The position numbers and the translations under genes were made by a program. Source: Delphinus delphis (lineage: Eukaryota; Chordata; Mammalia; Artiodactyla; Delphinidae). Taken from it: a stretch of 64,000 nucleotides of DNA. Where the stretch lies: contig NC_082695.1 in NCBI RefSeq assembly GCF_949987515.2, positions 87,626,104 to 87,690,103 of the forward strand, read 5' to 3'. The notes under the pieces were generated by a model. That model had not been told where the DNA came from, ran no database searches, and saw only the letters and a program-made list of their open reading frames with translations. Positions 37,568 to 49,318 of the stretch are shown one piece after another. Within the stretch, counting starts at the first letter, position 1, and each line of letters begins with the position of its first letter.

Positions 37568-37990
37568 CGGGTGCAGTGGGTTGAAGTGTGTCCCCAAAAA
37601 AGGCATGTTGATGTCTCAGCCCCAGTTCTTATGAATGCGAGTTTATTTGGAATAGGGTTTTTGCAAATAATCGAGTGAAGCTGAGATCCTTTTGGGTTCC
37701 TAGGGCCCTAAATCCAATGTCTGAGTCTTTATTAGAAGCAGGAAATTTGGAGACATACACGTGACGGTGTGATGAGGGAGGGAGGTGTTGCAGCCACGCC
37801 GCCACAGGGCAAAGAGTGTCGGGAGCCCTGGAAGCTGGAGAGCCTGGAGGATCCTCCCCTAGAAACTTGGAGGGAGGCAGCCCCGTCAGTGCCTTGATCT
37901 CAGACTTCTGGCCTACGGAGCTGCAAGAGAAAAGACATCTGTGGGGTGAAGCCCCTTGGTCTGCGGTAATTTATCACGACGTCCTGCGCG
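37568..37990 (+). mobile_element. ERVL-MaLR-type LTR (MLT1/MST-like)
   Basis: TTGAAGTGTGTCCCCAAAA, TTTATTTGGAATAGGGTTTTTGC, CTAAATCCAATGTCTGAG, then CTTGATCTCAGACTTCTGG and the GGTCTGCGGTAATTTATCACG end follow the order of a mammalian MaLR LTR. It is a solo LTR; no internal retroviral sequence flanks it. It is old and inactive. Confidence 0.65.
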
Positions 37991-38839
37991 GAGTGCGTGA
38001 AGGCAGCTCCACCATCAGCCTGTTTCTTCAGAAGGCGCCAGGCTGTTTCCTGTGTTCTTTTTAAGGAATCGATGCACCCATTTCACAGGATCAGTGCAGA
38101 GGCAGCACCCCTTCCCACGGCCAGCAAGTAACTTGACTCCGTGTCCCCTTGGGCGAGATTCATATCAGAACATCAGGACTAGAGGCCGATCGGACTCATC
38201 TGTGTCCTTGACCTCACACCACATGACCTAACACGTATCCACGTGGGACGACTCGGGATCACGGCAGCTTCTTGCAGCGATACTCCTGCTGGTTTAAGTA
38301 CTGAATGAGAGTCCTTCGACCTCCGCGTTGGACCCCTCTCGGTGAAACCTGCCACCCAATGGTGACTCTCAAGAAATATGAGCCATTGCACCGTTCCCAT
38401 TTAAGACAGAAAAGAAAGAAAAAGAAAAAGGAAAGAAGCAGAAGCAATCTGGTATGAAGGGAAGCCGCTGGGCAGATATTTTCCGTGCGAGACAACCGTC
38501 TACCCACCTCCCCTTTACAGCGTCCGGGCTGCGTGGCTTGACGATGATGTGAAGATCCCGGCCGCTCCCCCTCGCCCGCTGGGAATGAGTGATGGCACGG
38601 GACGGCCGTCACACACAGCCGAGCCTGTGGCGGGAGCTTGGCTGGCCTGGCCCTTGGAATAAAAAAAAAAAAAACAACTGTTTTTAAAATAATGGAGCTC
38701 CCTGGGAAAAATATACTTCATGGTTTGCTTTGTAGGTAGTATTTATTTCTGTCTGTTAGTGAAAGGGGTTTATCACGCCTGGTGCCTTTCTCCACACCAA
38801 AACCAAAAGCTTGAAATCTATATGGAGGAAAAACTCACT
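37991..38839. other. unassigned sequence
   Basis: A-rich tracts at 38409-38440 and 38660-38674. No gene. Confidence 0.4.
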
Positions 38840-39135
38840 GAAATAGAGGTGCGTACATATATACATTTATAAACAGACGCGTGTACACAGACACATGTAC
38901 ACACACACAGACACACACACATGTACATACGCCACATACACACACACACAGAGATATACATACACAGAGGTGCACACATACACACATACTTACACACATA
39001 AATACACACATATGCACATACTCATACACACATACACATACATGTACGCACACCTGCATGTACACACATATGTACACAGATGTACATACACGTGCATATA
39101 CGTACACACATATACATGCACACACGCACGTGATT
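38840..39135. repeat. imperfect CA-rich simple repeat
   Basis: ACACAC, ACATAC and GTACAC words over nearly 300 bases. All frames on both strands stay open (His-Thr or Cys-Val rich), which is an artefact. Confidence 0.9.
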
Positions 39136-39299
39136 GCTCGGATGTTTGTGCATGTTTATAGGCTCATTGCCCGGCTCCTTTCTGGAGCAGGGAGTGTGAA
39201 CTGACTCTGGGTACCAGCAGCACCCTCAGGGATTTGAAGCCATGAACTCTAAACAGACCTGAGTCTATTCTAATGTCAACCTTTGCTCCCGAGCCCCTT

Positions 39300-39720
39300 C
39301 AGGGACCAGGAAGGGAAGCAGGATGGACCCAGAGGGCGGGGCACGTGTGGCTCGGGCGGGCAGGGGCCCTGCCTTGGCGAGTCAGGAGCGCAGGCGGGGA
39401 GAGGGGGTGGATTTGCCTTCGCTGGTTGTCGACTGGACCAGGCGTTACGGGGGTCTCGTCCCACTTCTGCACGTGAAGAATCTGAGGTCCCCGAGGGTAA
39501 GGATGCCGCCGAGGCGCACAGGGCCGCAGGCGCGAGGAAAGCAGACCAGCAGCAGACACTGGCTGTGGGGTGGGTGACCGCCAGCTGCCAGCTTGGCCAC
39601 GCACCCTGCGGCCGAGGGCAGGGCGGGGCGCGGAGTGGCGGCCAGGCTTCGAGCTCAGCTCCAGCCCCTCCTAGTGAAGGGCACTGGCCAGCGTCCCCTC
39701 CCATCGGCCCAGAGGTGACG
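39300..39720. promoter_or_regulatory. CpG-dense block, possible weak CpG island
   Basis: From 39481 to 39660 I count about 16 CpG dinucleotides in 180 bases, in a strongly GC-rich context, which is unusual for this window. No TATA box, no recognised first exon and no attached ORF with a domain. It could be an unannotated promoter, an intragenic island or a GC-rich spacer. Confidence 0.3.
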
Positions 39721-39872
39721 CTCACACCCAACTCCTACGGCTGTCGTACTAAGTACCACCAAGTGTGTGTGCGTCACGGGCACAGAAGCCAGCCCTGGGT
39801 CCCAGCCTGGGCCAGACTCCTGTTATCACCACAAAGAAGGCGGCTGGGGCCCTGTGACATCTTCACAAGAGG

Positions 39873-39874
<2 letters not shown>

Positions 39875-39918
<44 letters not shown>

Positions 39919-39955
39919 AGAGAGACAGACAGACAGAGAAGACCGACAGACAGAG
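39875..39955. repeat. TG20 microsatellite followed by a GACA-type tract
   Basis: Twenty uninterrupted TG units (39875-39914), then GAGAGA and CAGACAGACAGA words. A 280-codon open frame runs through it only because the repeat has no stops. Confidence 0.95.
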
Positions 39956-40544
39956 AGCTCACAGCTGGGAGGAGGGGTGGGGCCGGCCTCCTGAGACAGT
40001 CTTATCTGGTTGGAATCTCCTTCCTCCCCTGCCCCCAGGGAGAGAAGGAGGGAGCCCTTGGAAACACACGCTTATCTCCTCAAATACCTTGTTTTGTGTT
40101 CGAGACGAGAGCGTCTCCGAAGTGACGCACAGCCATTCTGATGTCAGATCTACACGACAGAGGGGGCGAAGTGCCGTGACGCGGTGTCACGCCAACACCA
40201 ACCCAGCCAAGTAAACAGGCGTCCCTTGGCGCCTGGGCCACCTGCAGGGCCGATGCCGGTGGCCAGGGAGGCCTGGCCCATCACATGCTTATTTTCTGTT
40301 CACCTCTCAGCTGACATCAGGGCACGTAACTCCCCACAGAGCCCTGCGGACTAAACGTCTGTCCGCCACATGCGGACCACAAAGCGAGTCCCAGAGCTGA
40401 GAGTGTGCAGAGCTGAGAAATTCACATTGAATTCTAAGGACAGAGATCTCACCCTGCACCCTATTATTTTTTGAGTATAACAGGATTATTCCAACCCGGC
40501 ACACTTAGCCTCATTGGCAAAATTTTAAAACATGTCGTTTGGAC
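39956..40544. other. unassigned sequence
   Basis: No gene or nameable repeat. Confidence 0.4.
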
Positions 40545-41367
40545 TTGGGGTCGAGAAGATGGCGTGAGCACAGGCATTTACTCCCTTCCCTCCGGAAACC
40601 CGTATTAAATTGGTCGAAAGCACATAAAAGTGCATTTCAAGCTCCCTCAGAGAGAACAGGAGATCTGCGTGTTGAAAAGAGTCCCCAGGAGCTCAGGAAA
40701 CAGGGCATGGGTGGAGGACACAGGGGCGCAAGCAGGGCGGCAGCAGGCGGCGAGCCACCCGAGCTCCGGAGCGGCCCCGGCTCCCAACGAGGAGGGAGAC
40801 GCAATGTCTGCAGGTGGAGTTTCTCTCTGACATCCCATCCCCTTCTCACGCCCAGCGCAGCAGCTCTGCACACACCCAGCCCCTTTCCGTTGTGCTCAGT
40901 TATCAGCTCAAGGTCACCGCTCAGAAGACCAGCAGCCCTGCTTCTTTGGAGCTACTCCGGGTCCCCGTGGGCCCATAGCCGGTGGTCTGCTCCCACCTGG
41001 AGGCTCCTGGGGAGTCGGCTTCCCGGCTGATGCAGGCTGTCAGCAGAATGCGCTTGTGGGTGTAGGACTGGGGGTTCTGTTTCCTTGCCGCCTGTCTCTG
41101 GGGGTCGCTCTCACCTGTGCCCCTGGTGCGTGGCCCCCTTACTCCTGAAATCTGGTGCCAGCAGGTGAGTCCTGCTGAAACCAAGCACCTCTCCTGCCTC
41201 CCCCTCCCCCTCGCCTGGCTGACCCCTCCACCCCCTCTGCCACTTGTAAGGGCCCAGGGGACTCCTTTGGGCCCCCCACCCCGGCTCATCCAGACAGCTC
41301 AGCATCTGGAAGTCCAGATCCCTAGTCACACCTCTGCATCCCTTTGCACATAACGCCACTCCTCCCA

Positions 41368-41457
41368 GCTCCAAGATTAGTGGGGACACTATAGTAGGTC
41401 CCAGGATTAACAGGAATACTATTCCAGGCTCCAGGCTTCACAGGAAGAGCTCTAAGG
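41368..41457. repeat. degenerate 30-bp tandem repeat, three units
   Basis: Units start at 41368, 41398 and 41428 with the pattern G[CT][TC]CCA[AG]G..T[TC]A.[TC]AGGAA. The minus strand therefore reads a 10-residue periodic peptide (PVNPG-like), which is not a gene. Confidence 0.6.
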
Positions 41458-42030
41458 GGCCTCACACACCCACTCAGTAGCCAGGCATTTACTCCCCAGG
41501 GGAAAAAACCTTCAAATAAATTGAACACACTCTGTCTGGAGATGCACTCTGGCATCTAGAAGTTCTAACGCATGGAAGCGAAGATTCCCAGTGGGGACGC
41601 CCGTGCATGTACATAGAGCCCTCAGCCCACTTTTCCACTTGCTCTGTGCTCTTAATGAACAGGCAGGAAAGCATTACCAGGTATTTGTAGAGGAAAGAAA
41701 ATAATCAAAGAGTAGCGGGAATAACTCCTCCAGCTGACGTATGTGTACCCCTGTTTGGAAAGGGACTGTGACGTGTTGGCCCTACATGTAGGTTTTCAAA
41801 CAAACAAGTAATCAAAATATTTCGAAATTCAGTACAAGAATAGAGTCCAAGAGCTCCCCAAGAAAAAGAGAAAATGGTCTCTACAAAGGAATGAATCAGA
41901 CCATCACTCAATTTCTCTTCATAAACAAAATCTTAGGTAACTGCTTTCAAAATTCTAGAAGAGATGTGCTTTCAACCAAGAGCTTCATACCCAGCTGAAC
42001 TATCCATCCAGTGTAAGGCGACTCCTCAGG

Positions 42031-42192
42031 AGGACATCCAGGAGTGCACACCTTCCCGCTCCAGGAAAACAGGGCAATGGAGAAAGGACACCCAGGAGTG
42101 CACACCTTCCCGCTCCAGGAAAACAGGGCAATGGAGAAAGGACATCCAGGAGTGCACACCTTCCCACTCCAGGAAAACAGGGCAATGGAGAA
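42031..42192. repeat. 54-bp tandem repeat, three units
   Basis: AGGACA starts at 42031, 42085 and 42139, giving three gapless 54-bp copies ending at 42192. Only two positions vary: C for T early in unit 2, and A for G in unit 3. The period is a multiple of three, so all frames repeat with 18-residue periodicity on both strands. It lies inside an old LINE-like remnant. Confidence 0.97.
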
Positions 42193-42760
42193 ACAAAGAA
42201 GAAAACTCAGACGGTCGCCAAGGATGGATCCGGCCCAGCATGGCATCATCACAGGCCCAGAGAACGGGCCGGATCAGGGCAGGGGCCAGAGCCTTCGAGG
42301 AGAACCTTGAACAACAGAGGTGTGCTCAGAGGAGCGGGTGATGCCGATGGAGACTTTGGAAAGAAAGAGGGAGAGGGAAAAGAGGCTCACATGACAGTTC
42401 AAAGTGAATTCAAAAGAAGAAAGGCAATTAGGTAGAGAGCCCATTGCTCTGGGGGTCCCACACTAAGGGTGGTCTGTGCACGGGGTAACCAGAGCAGACA
42501 CGTGACCAGAGCAGCTGCAACTCCAGGAAACCCGCCGAGCTGGGGTGGGTGCCGCCTCACGCTGCCCAGAGCGGCACTGCACATCCACAGCATGAAAGCT
42601 TTCCACCGATTTCAACCTTTAGAACCCATCTATCAACAAAGATTAGAAACTTCAAATGCAGTCAGAGGGAAAAGCGTAAATGAATGTTGTCAACCCTTAC
42701 AACTTAAAGGTAAACTAACAGAGGATAAAAGTTAGGGAGCAGAAGTAGGGAAGGATGACA

Positions 42761-44966
42761 GAGAAGAACAAGGGTTCTGAGACCCCTTTCTTATGAAGTA
42801 GGCAGTCCATCACTGAGAAAACAGGAAATGGATGAAGACACGCATTCCACAGGGTTACAAAGGAAGTGCTGTAACCACGGTGGGAAGGTCATAGCAGAAA
42901 AACCATCCCCAACGTCAAAAAGGGCAAATCAACCAGTAATTCCATACGTCATATATTAAAATCTTAACGTCAGCTTCAGAGTGGCTCCTTCCGGAGCAGA
43001 CGAGGCATAGAAGGAGTTGGGGCTCTTTTTCTCTTTATGTCCTTCCCTTACTATTTAATCTACCAAGCCATGTACAGACATTGCTTCAACACGATTAAAC
43101 AATATACACATTTTTAAATGCATGAAACTTTTATTTTGAAGCCACACTAATTTTTACAATGGAAGTAAGTCAGCAGACGGTTTTAAATTGGAAGCCACTT
43201 TTAATCCCATCTTCAAAATCTAAATCATTTAAACAAATCAAAAATATGAAACACTGCTTTTTCTTTTTTTGGTGCCAGTTGAAATTCTTTCTCTCCCATT
43301 CTCCGTCTCTCTCTCAACACACACACACAAACTTTTTTAATTAAAAAAATCAGTAGGTCATTATCCACACGAATTCAATGAGAAAATGTAAAACTGACAG
43401 TTACTGTCACCCGAGGCAAAATGATATAGACCCACATTTGCAGATCTGCTTAACTTAACATATCAATATTAGTGTCAAATGGAAGTAAGGGCAGATAATT
43501 TTAGAGAGTTGTTATTACATGACATTCAAAATCATATGCTGTGTTCTGCAACACTCAAAGAAAGATAAAAATGAAAAATGAAGTTAATGAAAATTTATTG
43601 CCTGACTGAAGACTGCAGAATCAGGCACTTTACATGAAAATAAAATCTTTTTAGAACACTAAAGCTTACAGAAAATAATAATCTAAGAGTGAATCGTCCT
43701 AATGGAACCCTCTGCATCTCATGTCCGCAAATAGTCTTCCCAGCTGAATCAGAACTCTTTATTTTTATCATCACACATGATTTATAAATACAGATTTCTG
43801 AAGAGCTAGCATGATGGCTGTGGTGGAGGCAGGTGGGGACTGCCTACAAGCTGGACTCAAATGTCCGTTTGCACATCATTGCCGGAACGAGACGTCTGCG
43901 TCACCTCCGGCAACAGGTCCAGCGTCTAATCACGCATGTGTGGGTTCATGCAGGTGTCACGGCAGAAGCGAGCTTTCTGGTTGCTCTTGTTGTAACCGGA
44001 ATTCACCCTTGTGTCAACAGCCTGCCACTTTCATGGCTGTCCGTGCACTGCTCTCCTTAAAGACGACATGCAGAGCATTAAAGCTCTAAGGATTTATTTT
44101 ACCCTTCGTTGAAATTTGAACTCAAGGTGTGAACCTGCAACACGTCCTTCAACACAGCGTAAGCAGTGTGGTGATCTTGGAGGGCTCGTGATACACAACA
44201 CGCGCTCACAGGACGTCTGTGCCTTTCTAGAACCGTCTACCTTGGACTCTTCAGTGGCCCCCGAATCAGTCTCTCTGGCAGTCTTAATATTAGCATCAGC
44301 TTCTGAAAAGAAGCCCTTTTCATCTCAAACCCTTAATTTTCAGAGACTGTTTCCCTGGCTCACAGAATGCGTTCCGTGGTCCCTGGCTGGGTGTTTGACT
44401 TCCCTTCGGTCTTATGTTTATCAGCCTAACCCGTCTTATTCAGAATGTGGACAGATGATTCCAAACAACGTCCAGGCTTCTGCACGCAGCCCCTGCGATG
44501 CTGTTTTTGTGATTCCTGCCCTTCGATGACAACAAAACGAGGTCCCATTCTAAGTGCTCACCTTTGATGGATGGATGGTCCCCTTCCTGCCCTGCTGTCC
44601 TCATGACCAGAGTTTCGCCCACCTTGTCACGGTGCCGACAATTGCCTCCTGAACTCAGGGGGTCGGCCTCACACACACTCACGGCAGCCCCGGGCATCCT
44701 CTGAGGCCCAGGCCCTGGGGCACGTAGCCCTGCATTGGGCAGGGCTGGTGTGTGACTTCGGGCTGGAGCCTCAGAGGGCGGAGGTCCCCGTCCCTGTAGC
44801 CGCCGTATTCCCGAACACAGCAGACCTTGCCTTTTGTGGGAGAGTGGGGCGATGGACGCGGGCGGTTAGGAGACCCCGTGGGCCGTGGCCTGCAGATGTG
44901 GAGGAGGAAGGATCAGAAACAGGAGGGTTAGCACGTGAACCGGGACGCGGCCGGGAGACGCCCAGG
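42761..44966. other. unassigned sequence
   Basis: AT-rich to 43800, then mixed. 43315-43329 is a short CA tract. CpG is moderately raised at 44770-44960 without an identifiable promoter. No gene is recognised in frames 43811-44089 or 44116-44529. Confidence 0.4.
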
Positions 44967-45018
44967 CTCACACACACGCGCGTGCACACACACGTGCACA
45001 CACGCTCACACGCTGCGT
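44967..45018. repeat. CA/CG-rich simple repeat
   Basis: CACACACACGCGCG and GTGCACACACAC words in about 50 bases, a potential Z-DNA tract. Confidence 0.8.
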
Positions 45019-45124
45019 AGCTCCCAGGGATGTGCTCCCGCCTCTGCTTTTCCTCACACTGAGACTTTTAAGAGGAATTGGCTTCATCCTCTCTCTTCTC
45101 GCTCTCACTCCAGTGTCTCTAGAT

Positions 45125-46640
45125 GTGGTGCACCTTAGTTTTACTCAGTTTTATGGATGTATAAGTTGCGTGCAATAAGACCATAAAAGCACGAATTTAA
45201 AGCATAGAATCCGATGATTTCTGACAAGTGGAAAGGGCTATGCAGCCCTCCCTCCCAAGCAGAGAATATGTCCACCCCTCCCCCCAAACCCCCTCGATCC
45301 TGGGGTCCTCACTGCCCAGGCCGAAGCTTTGTCTTTACTGGAATTTCATGATAAGTAATCTTTCTGGCCTCTTTCACTAAACATGATGCACGCTGTTGCC
45401 TATGTCAGGGATTTTCTTTCCTCTTTGTTGCCAAATAGTATTCCATGGTATGGGTATACCAAACTTCGCTCATCATTTTCTAGTTGACACACTCGTCGTT
45501 TGATGACTATTTGGGCTTTGTGGCCAAATATGTTTATTTCTTTGGGGTAAATACCTAAGAATGGCATTTCTGTATCGTGTGAAAATATCTATTTCAGTTA
45601 ATAACAAGCCATCTTCCCAAACGGAGACACCATCTTGCACCCTCACCAGCAGCGCGAGAGCAGTGGTGGCCCCGTGTTCTCACCAGCGCTTGGTAGGGTC
45701 AGTCGTTTGTACTCACCGTTCTGGAGGCTGTGTGGTGGTGTCCTTGTGGTTTTGATTTGCCTTCCCCTGATATCTCGTGATGCTAAACATCTTTTCATGC
45801 ACTTCTATCACGTTGTTGCTTATGTTACATTGTTTACTCGTGCTTTCATTGGCTTTTTGGTTTTGTTCTTTTATGATTCTAGGTCCAAGTGCTTTTTCAG
45901 ATCCATTTTTGAAAAACATTTTCTCCTAGACTTCAAATTGCCTTTTGGTTTTCTTAACTGTTTTTTTTTTTTGAAAAGTTTTTAATTTGGATAAAATCCA
46001 ATTTCTTTTTTTCTTTCATAATTTGTGAATTGTGTGCCTTATTTAAGAAAGTTGTGTCTAATCTTTGCTTAAAGTTTTTAAGATTTTCTCCTAATTTTTT
46101 CTAGAACTTTACATTTTTAGCTTTAATATTAGGTTCTGGACCCATTGTGAGCATTTTCAGTATACTTTTGTATAATATGAGGTAAGGATCAAATATGTAA
46201 TATATAGTATACATAATATATTACACACATATTATATACAAAAAATATGTTACATTTATATTATATGTAATGTTTATTACCTATTAGTGTATATTTTTAT
46301 AAAGATAACCAATTGCTGCAGCACCATTTGACCAAAAGAGCATCCTTTCCTCATTAAATTGACTGGGTACCTTTGGCAAAGATCGCTGGTCCTACACGTG
46401 TCAGTTTATTCTGTACTCTTCTGTTCCAAGGATCTGAATTTCTTTCTCTACGCAGGGCAATACTATCTTGATTATGGTAGTGTTACAACACATCTTGAAA
46501 TCAGGTAGTATCAAAGTTCTCCAACTTTGTTGGTCTTTTTTAAAAAATGGTTTGGTTGGTTATTCTAGGTCCCTTGCATTTTCATATAAATTTAAGAATA
46601 AGCTTTTCGATTTGTACCAAAAACAAAACCAAATAAAACA
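45125..46640 (-). mobile_element. old LINE-1, antisense, ORF2 to 3' end
   Basis: On the plus strand the reverse complement of the L1 3' UTR and ORF2 can be followed: AAATAGTATTCCATGGTATGG (45435), TTGGGGTAAATACC (45543), CCTTGTGGTTTTGATTTGCC (45740), AGCACCATTTGACC (46320) and GATTATGGTAGTG (46470). Many stops and frameshifts are present, so it is dead. An AT-rich cruciform-prone stretch at 46190-46300 grew inside it. Confidence 0.75.
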
Positions 46641-46929
46641 AAACGCTTAGGATTTTTTCCTGGGTTCCTCCAGGAAAAAAGAAAATAACTTAGTATTTGT
46701 GAGTATCTGAAGGTAGTAGAGGATTTCAGTTTTTATCTTTCTGCAAACATCATCATCATTCCGCCCTTCTTCCTGGCAGACAGCAGGTGAGGACAGCTCT
46801 CTGCCCCCAGAAGTTTCCGCTCTCTTCTGTGCTGTGGTTCAGCTCTGGGCTGAACGTCTTAGTTCAAAGTATGAAAGCTTTCTCTTCTCTGCAGCTGCTT
46901 TTCAAAGCTTCTGCACTTTGATTACAATA
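46641..46929. other. unassigned sequence
   Basis: No gene or nameable repeat between two LINE-derived stretches. Confidence 0.35.
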
Positions 46930-47480
46930 CAGGTAAATGCATGTTTCTTCTGATATGTCCTGTTTGGAATTCACTGGGCCTCTCAAATCTGAGGATTGGT
47001 GTCTTTCATTAATTCAGGGAAATTTTAGCTGTGTCTCTCGGATTATTGCCTCTCTCTCGTTTTCTCTGTATTCTCCTCCTGGAATTTTCATCAGGCATGT
47101 ATTTAACTTTCTCACTCTATGCTAGTCCATGTTTTTAAATCTGTCTTGCATATTCTCTATTTTTTTTTAATTTCTTTTTCTCTTTCTGTTGCTTTCAGCT
47201 CCATCTTCCAGCTCACTTCTCTCTTCAGTTTTAGTTACTTGTTCTTTAATTGCTCATTCATTTAATCCATGAACGAGTTTCTAATTTAAATTCTAACTTA
47301 TGAGTTTTATCTGATTTTTTTTCAAAACTGCTTTGTCCATTTCATCAGCCTCTCGTTGCTTCTTTTTTTTTTTTAGGACCCAATTTTTTTCTTTTAAACG
47401 TACTAACCGCACTCACTTTGTAGTCTGTACTTGATAATTCCAATACCTGTGTTCTTGCTGGGTCTTCACCTTCACAGTTC
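46930..47480 (-). repeat. old L1-lineage sequence, antisense
   Basis: CCATCTTCCAGCTCACTTCTC, CTCTTCAGTTTTAGTTAC, TTAATTCTAACTTATG-like text and GTACTTGATAATTCCAATACC follow a common antisense L1M/HAL1-type text as I recall it. Noncoding and diverged. Confidence 0.45.
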
Positions 47481-48944
47481 TGCTGACTGTTGCCCACGGT
47501 GCCGAGTTCTACGGTGCAGAGTGACTTTGGTTCTGGATCCGTGTTTCTCAGAACTACTTCTGTGCAAAGTTACGGAAACCTCGGTCCAAGTTTATTCCCT
47601 GAGAAAATGTCCGCTTCTTCTCACTACCACACTAAGACAATTAAAAACAAAATTTTTAGCTTGAAATTTGTCCCACAGTTCTGTGGATTTTATCCCAGAC
47701 CCCAGTGGGGCCGCCCCGCTCAGCAGCGGCAGAGTTTTCCCCGCGCAGCCTCCGCGGGGATCAACATCCAACCCTGCAGGCAGGGAATCAAGGTCTCTCA
47801 TCCCTGTGGATTTCCTCTTTCTTCTCACTTCTGGCCTCTGAGGATTTCCCTTTTCTGATCCTCCAACGATGCATTTAAAAAGACTGTTAAGATCTGGGGT
47901 TTTTAGCAGTAACATAGCAGGGTTACCATGCTGCCAGCCCTGCCTCAACTTCAGCCACCATTACACATTTGAACTTCTGTACCAGAAAGTGGCTTCTTTC
48001 CCGCATCCCCCCACCGCCCTGCTGACAACAGGCCCGATCTTCCTACTCGTTCAAACAGGAAGAAGTTGCCAAGCGGCTGTACAACTTACACTGGTAAATA
48101 ACAGCCTTTACTCGTTTGTGATGTTCTGGGTTCCTGTAAGGATTTATTAAAGGAAAGTGTTAGCTGTGAATAGAAGATTTTCAAAACCTCACCCCTCCTG
48201 TGGAACTGCCGACCTCAAAATGTATTTTGGGAACTGGATGACTTCAAGATCATTGTTAATCCTCTTCCTGCACAGAGAAGACAATGTAGCTTAAAAAAAA
48301 TGCCTGTGACTCCCATGTATAAACAAAACATTCAAGTTAATGCTGAAGAAATTCTGTTTGGTGGAGCAGAAGGTTCCAGTAAGGCAGAATTTAGATTCTA
48401 TAACAAATCTGTCTGATAATCAAAACCTTAAAAACAAGTTTCTGTTTTGACGCTCTGTTGAGAAGACACGAGTTTGACGTCCCATCAGTGATGTCTGCAC
48501 CTCAGCGCTTCCTTGGCATGTGGTGTGTTTGGCCACAGCGTATGGATGTGTGTGGAGCAAGGGTCCCCTTGCAGAAGGAGCCCAGGCCGTGTGGGCTGCA
48601 GGGGGCAGGGCGGCGGGCAGGCTGGGGACCCGAGACCGAGGAGACGTCGCTGACGCAACAGGCTGACGCGAGTGTAGAGGGGGCACACCTCTGATTTAAC
48701 TAATCAAACCTCAACAGAGAGAAACTGCTTGGCATCTGTGGGTACAGCCATGACAAGACAGGCCCCCGTTCTGATAGGACAGCTGCCGTGAGATCTTAGG
48801 GACATATTTCCCCTGCTGGTTTCCAAGCGATGACATCTTGGCACTAATCACGTGAAATAAACGATGACCTTTTAAAATTACCTGGATTCAAAAGCTATGA
48901 TTATTGCTTACTGGAGAGTCATAAGGTTTATTTGGTTTATTTTT
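47481..48944. other. unassigned sequence
   Basis: No gene. The 118-122-codon frames at 47490-47948 are Ser/Pro-rich without domain. Confidence 0.4.
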
Positions 48945-48958
48945 GGGGGGGGGGGGGG
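48945..48958. repeat. G14 homopolymer
   Basis: Fourteen consecutive G. Length is likely to be uncertain in sequencing reads. Confidence 0.9.
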
Positions 48959-49088
48959 TCGTTTGATCATTTCTTATCTAATTAGCTGAACAATTGTGGG
49001 TACTATTGTGATATGAATTTTAATTTAAGGCTTAAACATCCACCTCTCAGCCTCTTTGATTCATTCACAGTAAATAATTAATAACTAG

Positions 49089-49301
49089 GGCTTCCCTAGT
49101 GGCACAATTGGTTAAGAGTCCACCTGCCGATGCAGGGGACACGGGTTCGTGCCCCGGTCTGGGAAGATCCCACATGCCGTGGAGCGGCTGGGCCCGTGAG
49201 CCATGGCTGCTGGGCCTGTGCGTCTGGAGCCTGTGCTCCGCAACGGGAGAGGCCACAACAGTGAGAGACCCACATACCACAAATATAAATAAATAAATAA
49301 A
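49089..49301 (+). mobile_element. CHR-type tRNA-derived SINE, copy 2
   Basis: Head GGCTTCCCTAGTGGCAC, B-box region ACACGGGTTCGTGCCCC, family body and an AAAT-type tail at 49279-49301. It is flanked by a perfect 17-bp target duplication at 49072-49088 and 49302-49318, implying a relatively young insertion. The A-box region has an extra base and two substitutions relative to copy 1. Confidence 0.93.
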
Positions 49302-49318
49302 AAATAATTAATAACTAG

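Larger units (their letters stand above)
40545..42760 (+). repeat. candidate old LINE-like element (HAL1/L1M-type), diverged
   Basis: GAGAAGATGGCGTGAGC at 40553 has the look of an L1-lineage 5' start. The part at 41840-42010 (CAATTTCTCTTCATAAAC, then AAAATTCTAGAAGAGATG and AGCTTCATACCCAGCTGAAC) matches the old L1-lineage end region also seen at 600-1395. The span of about 2.2 kb would fit a HAL1-type element. The middle carries two minisatellites and no open frame longer than short fragments. Unity of the element is an inference. It may be two adjacent repeats. Confidence 0.3.

Noticed and set aside
39283..40125. 280-codon plus-strand frame
   Set aside because: Runs through the CpG-dense block and the TG20 microsatellite (a Cys-Val run); no family resemblance.
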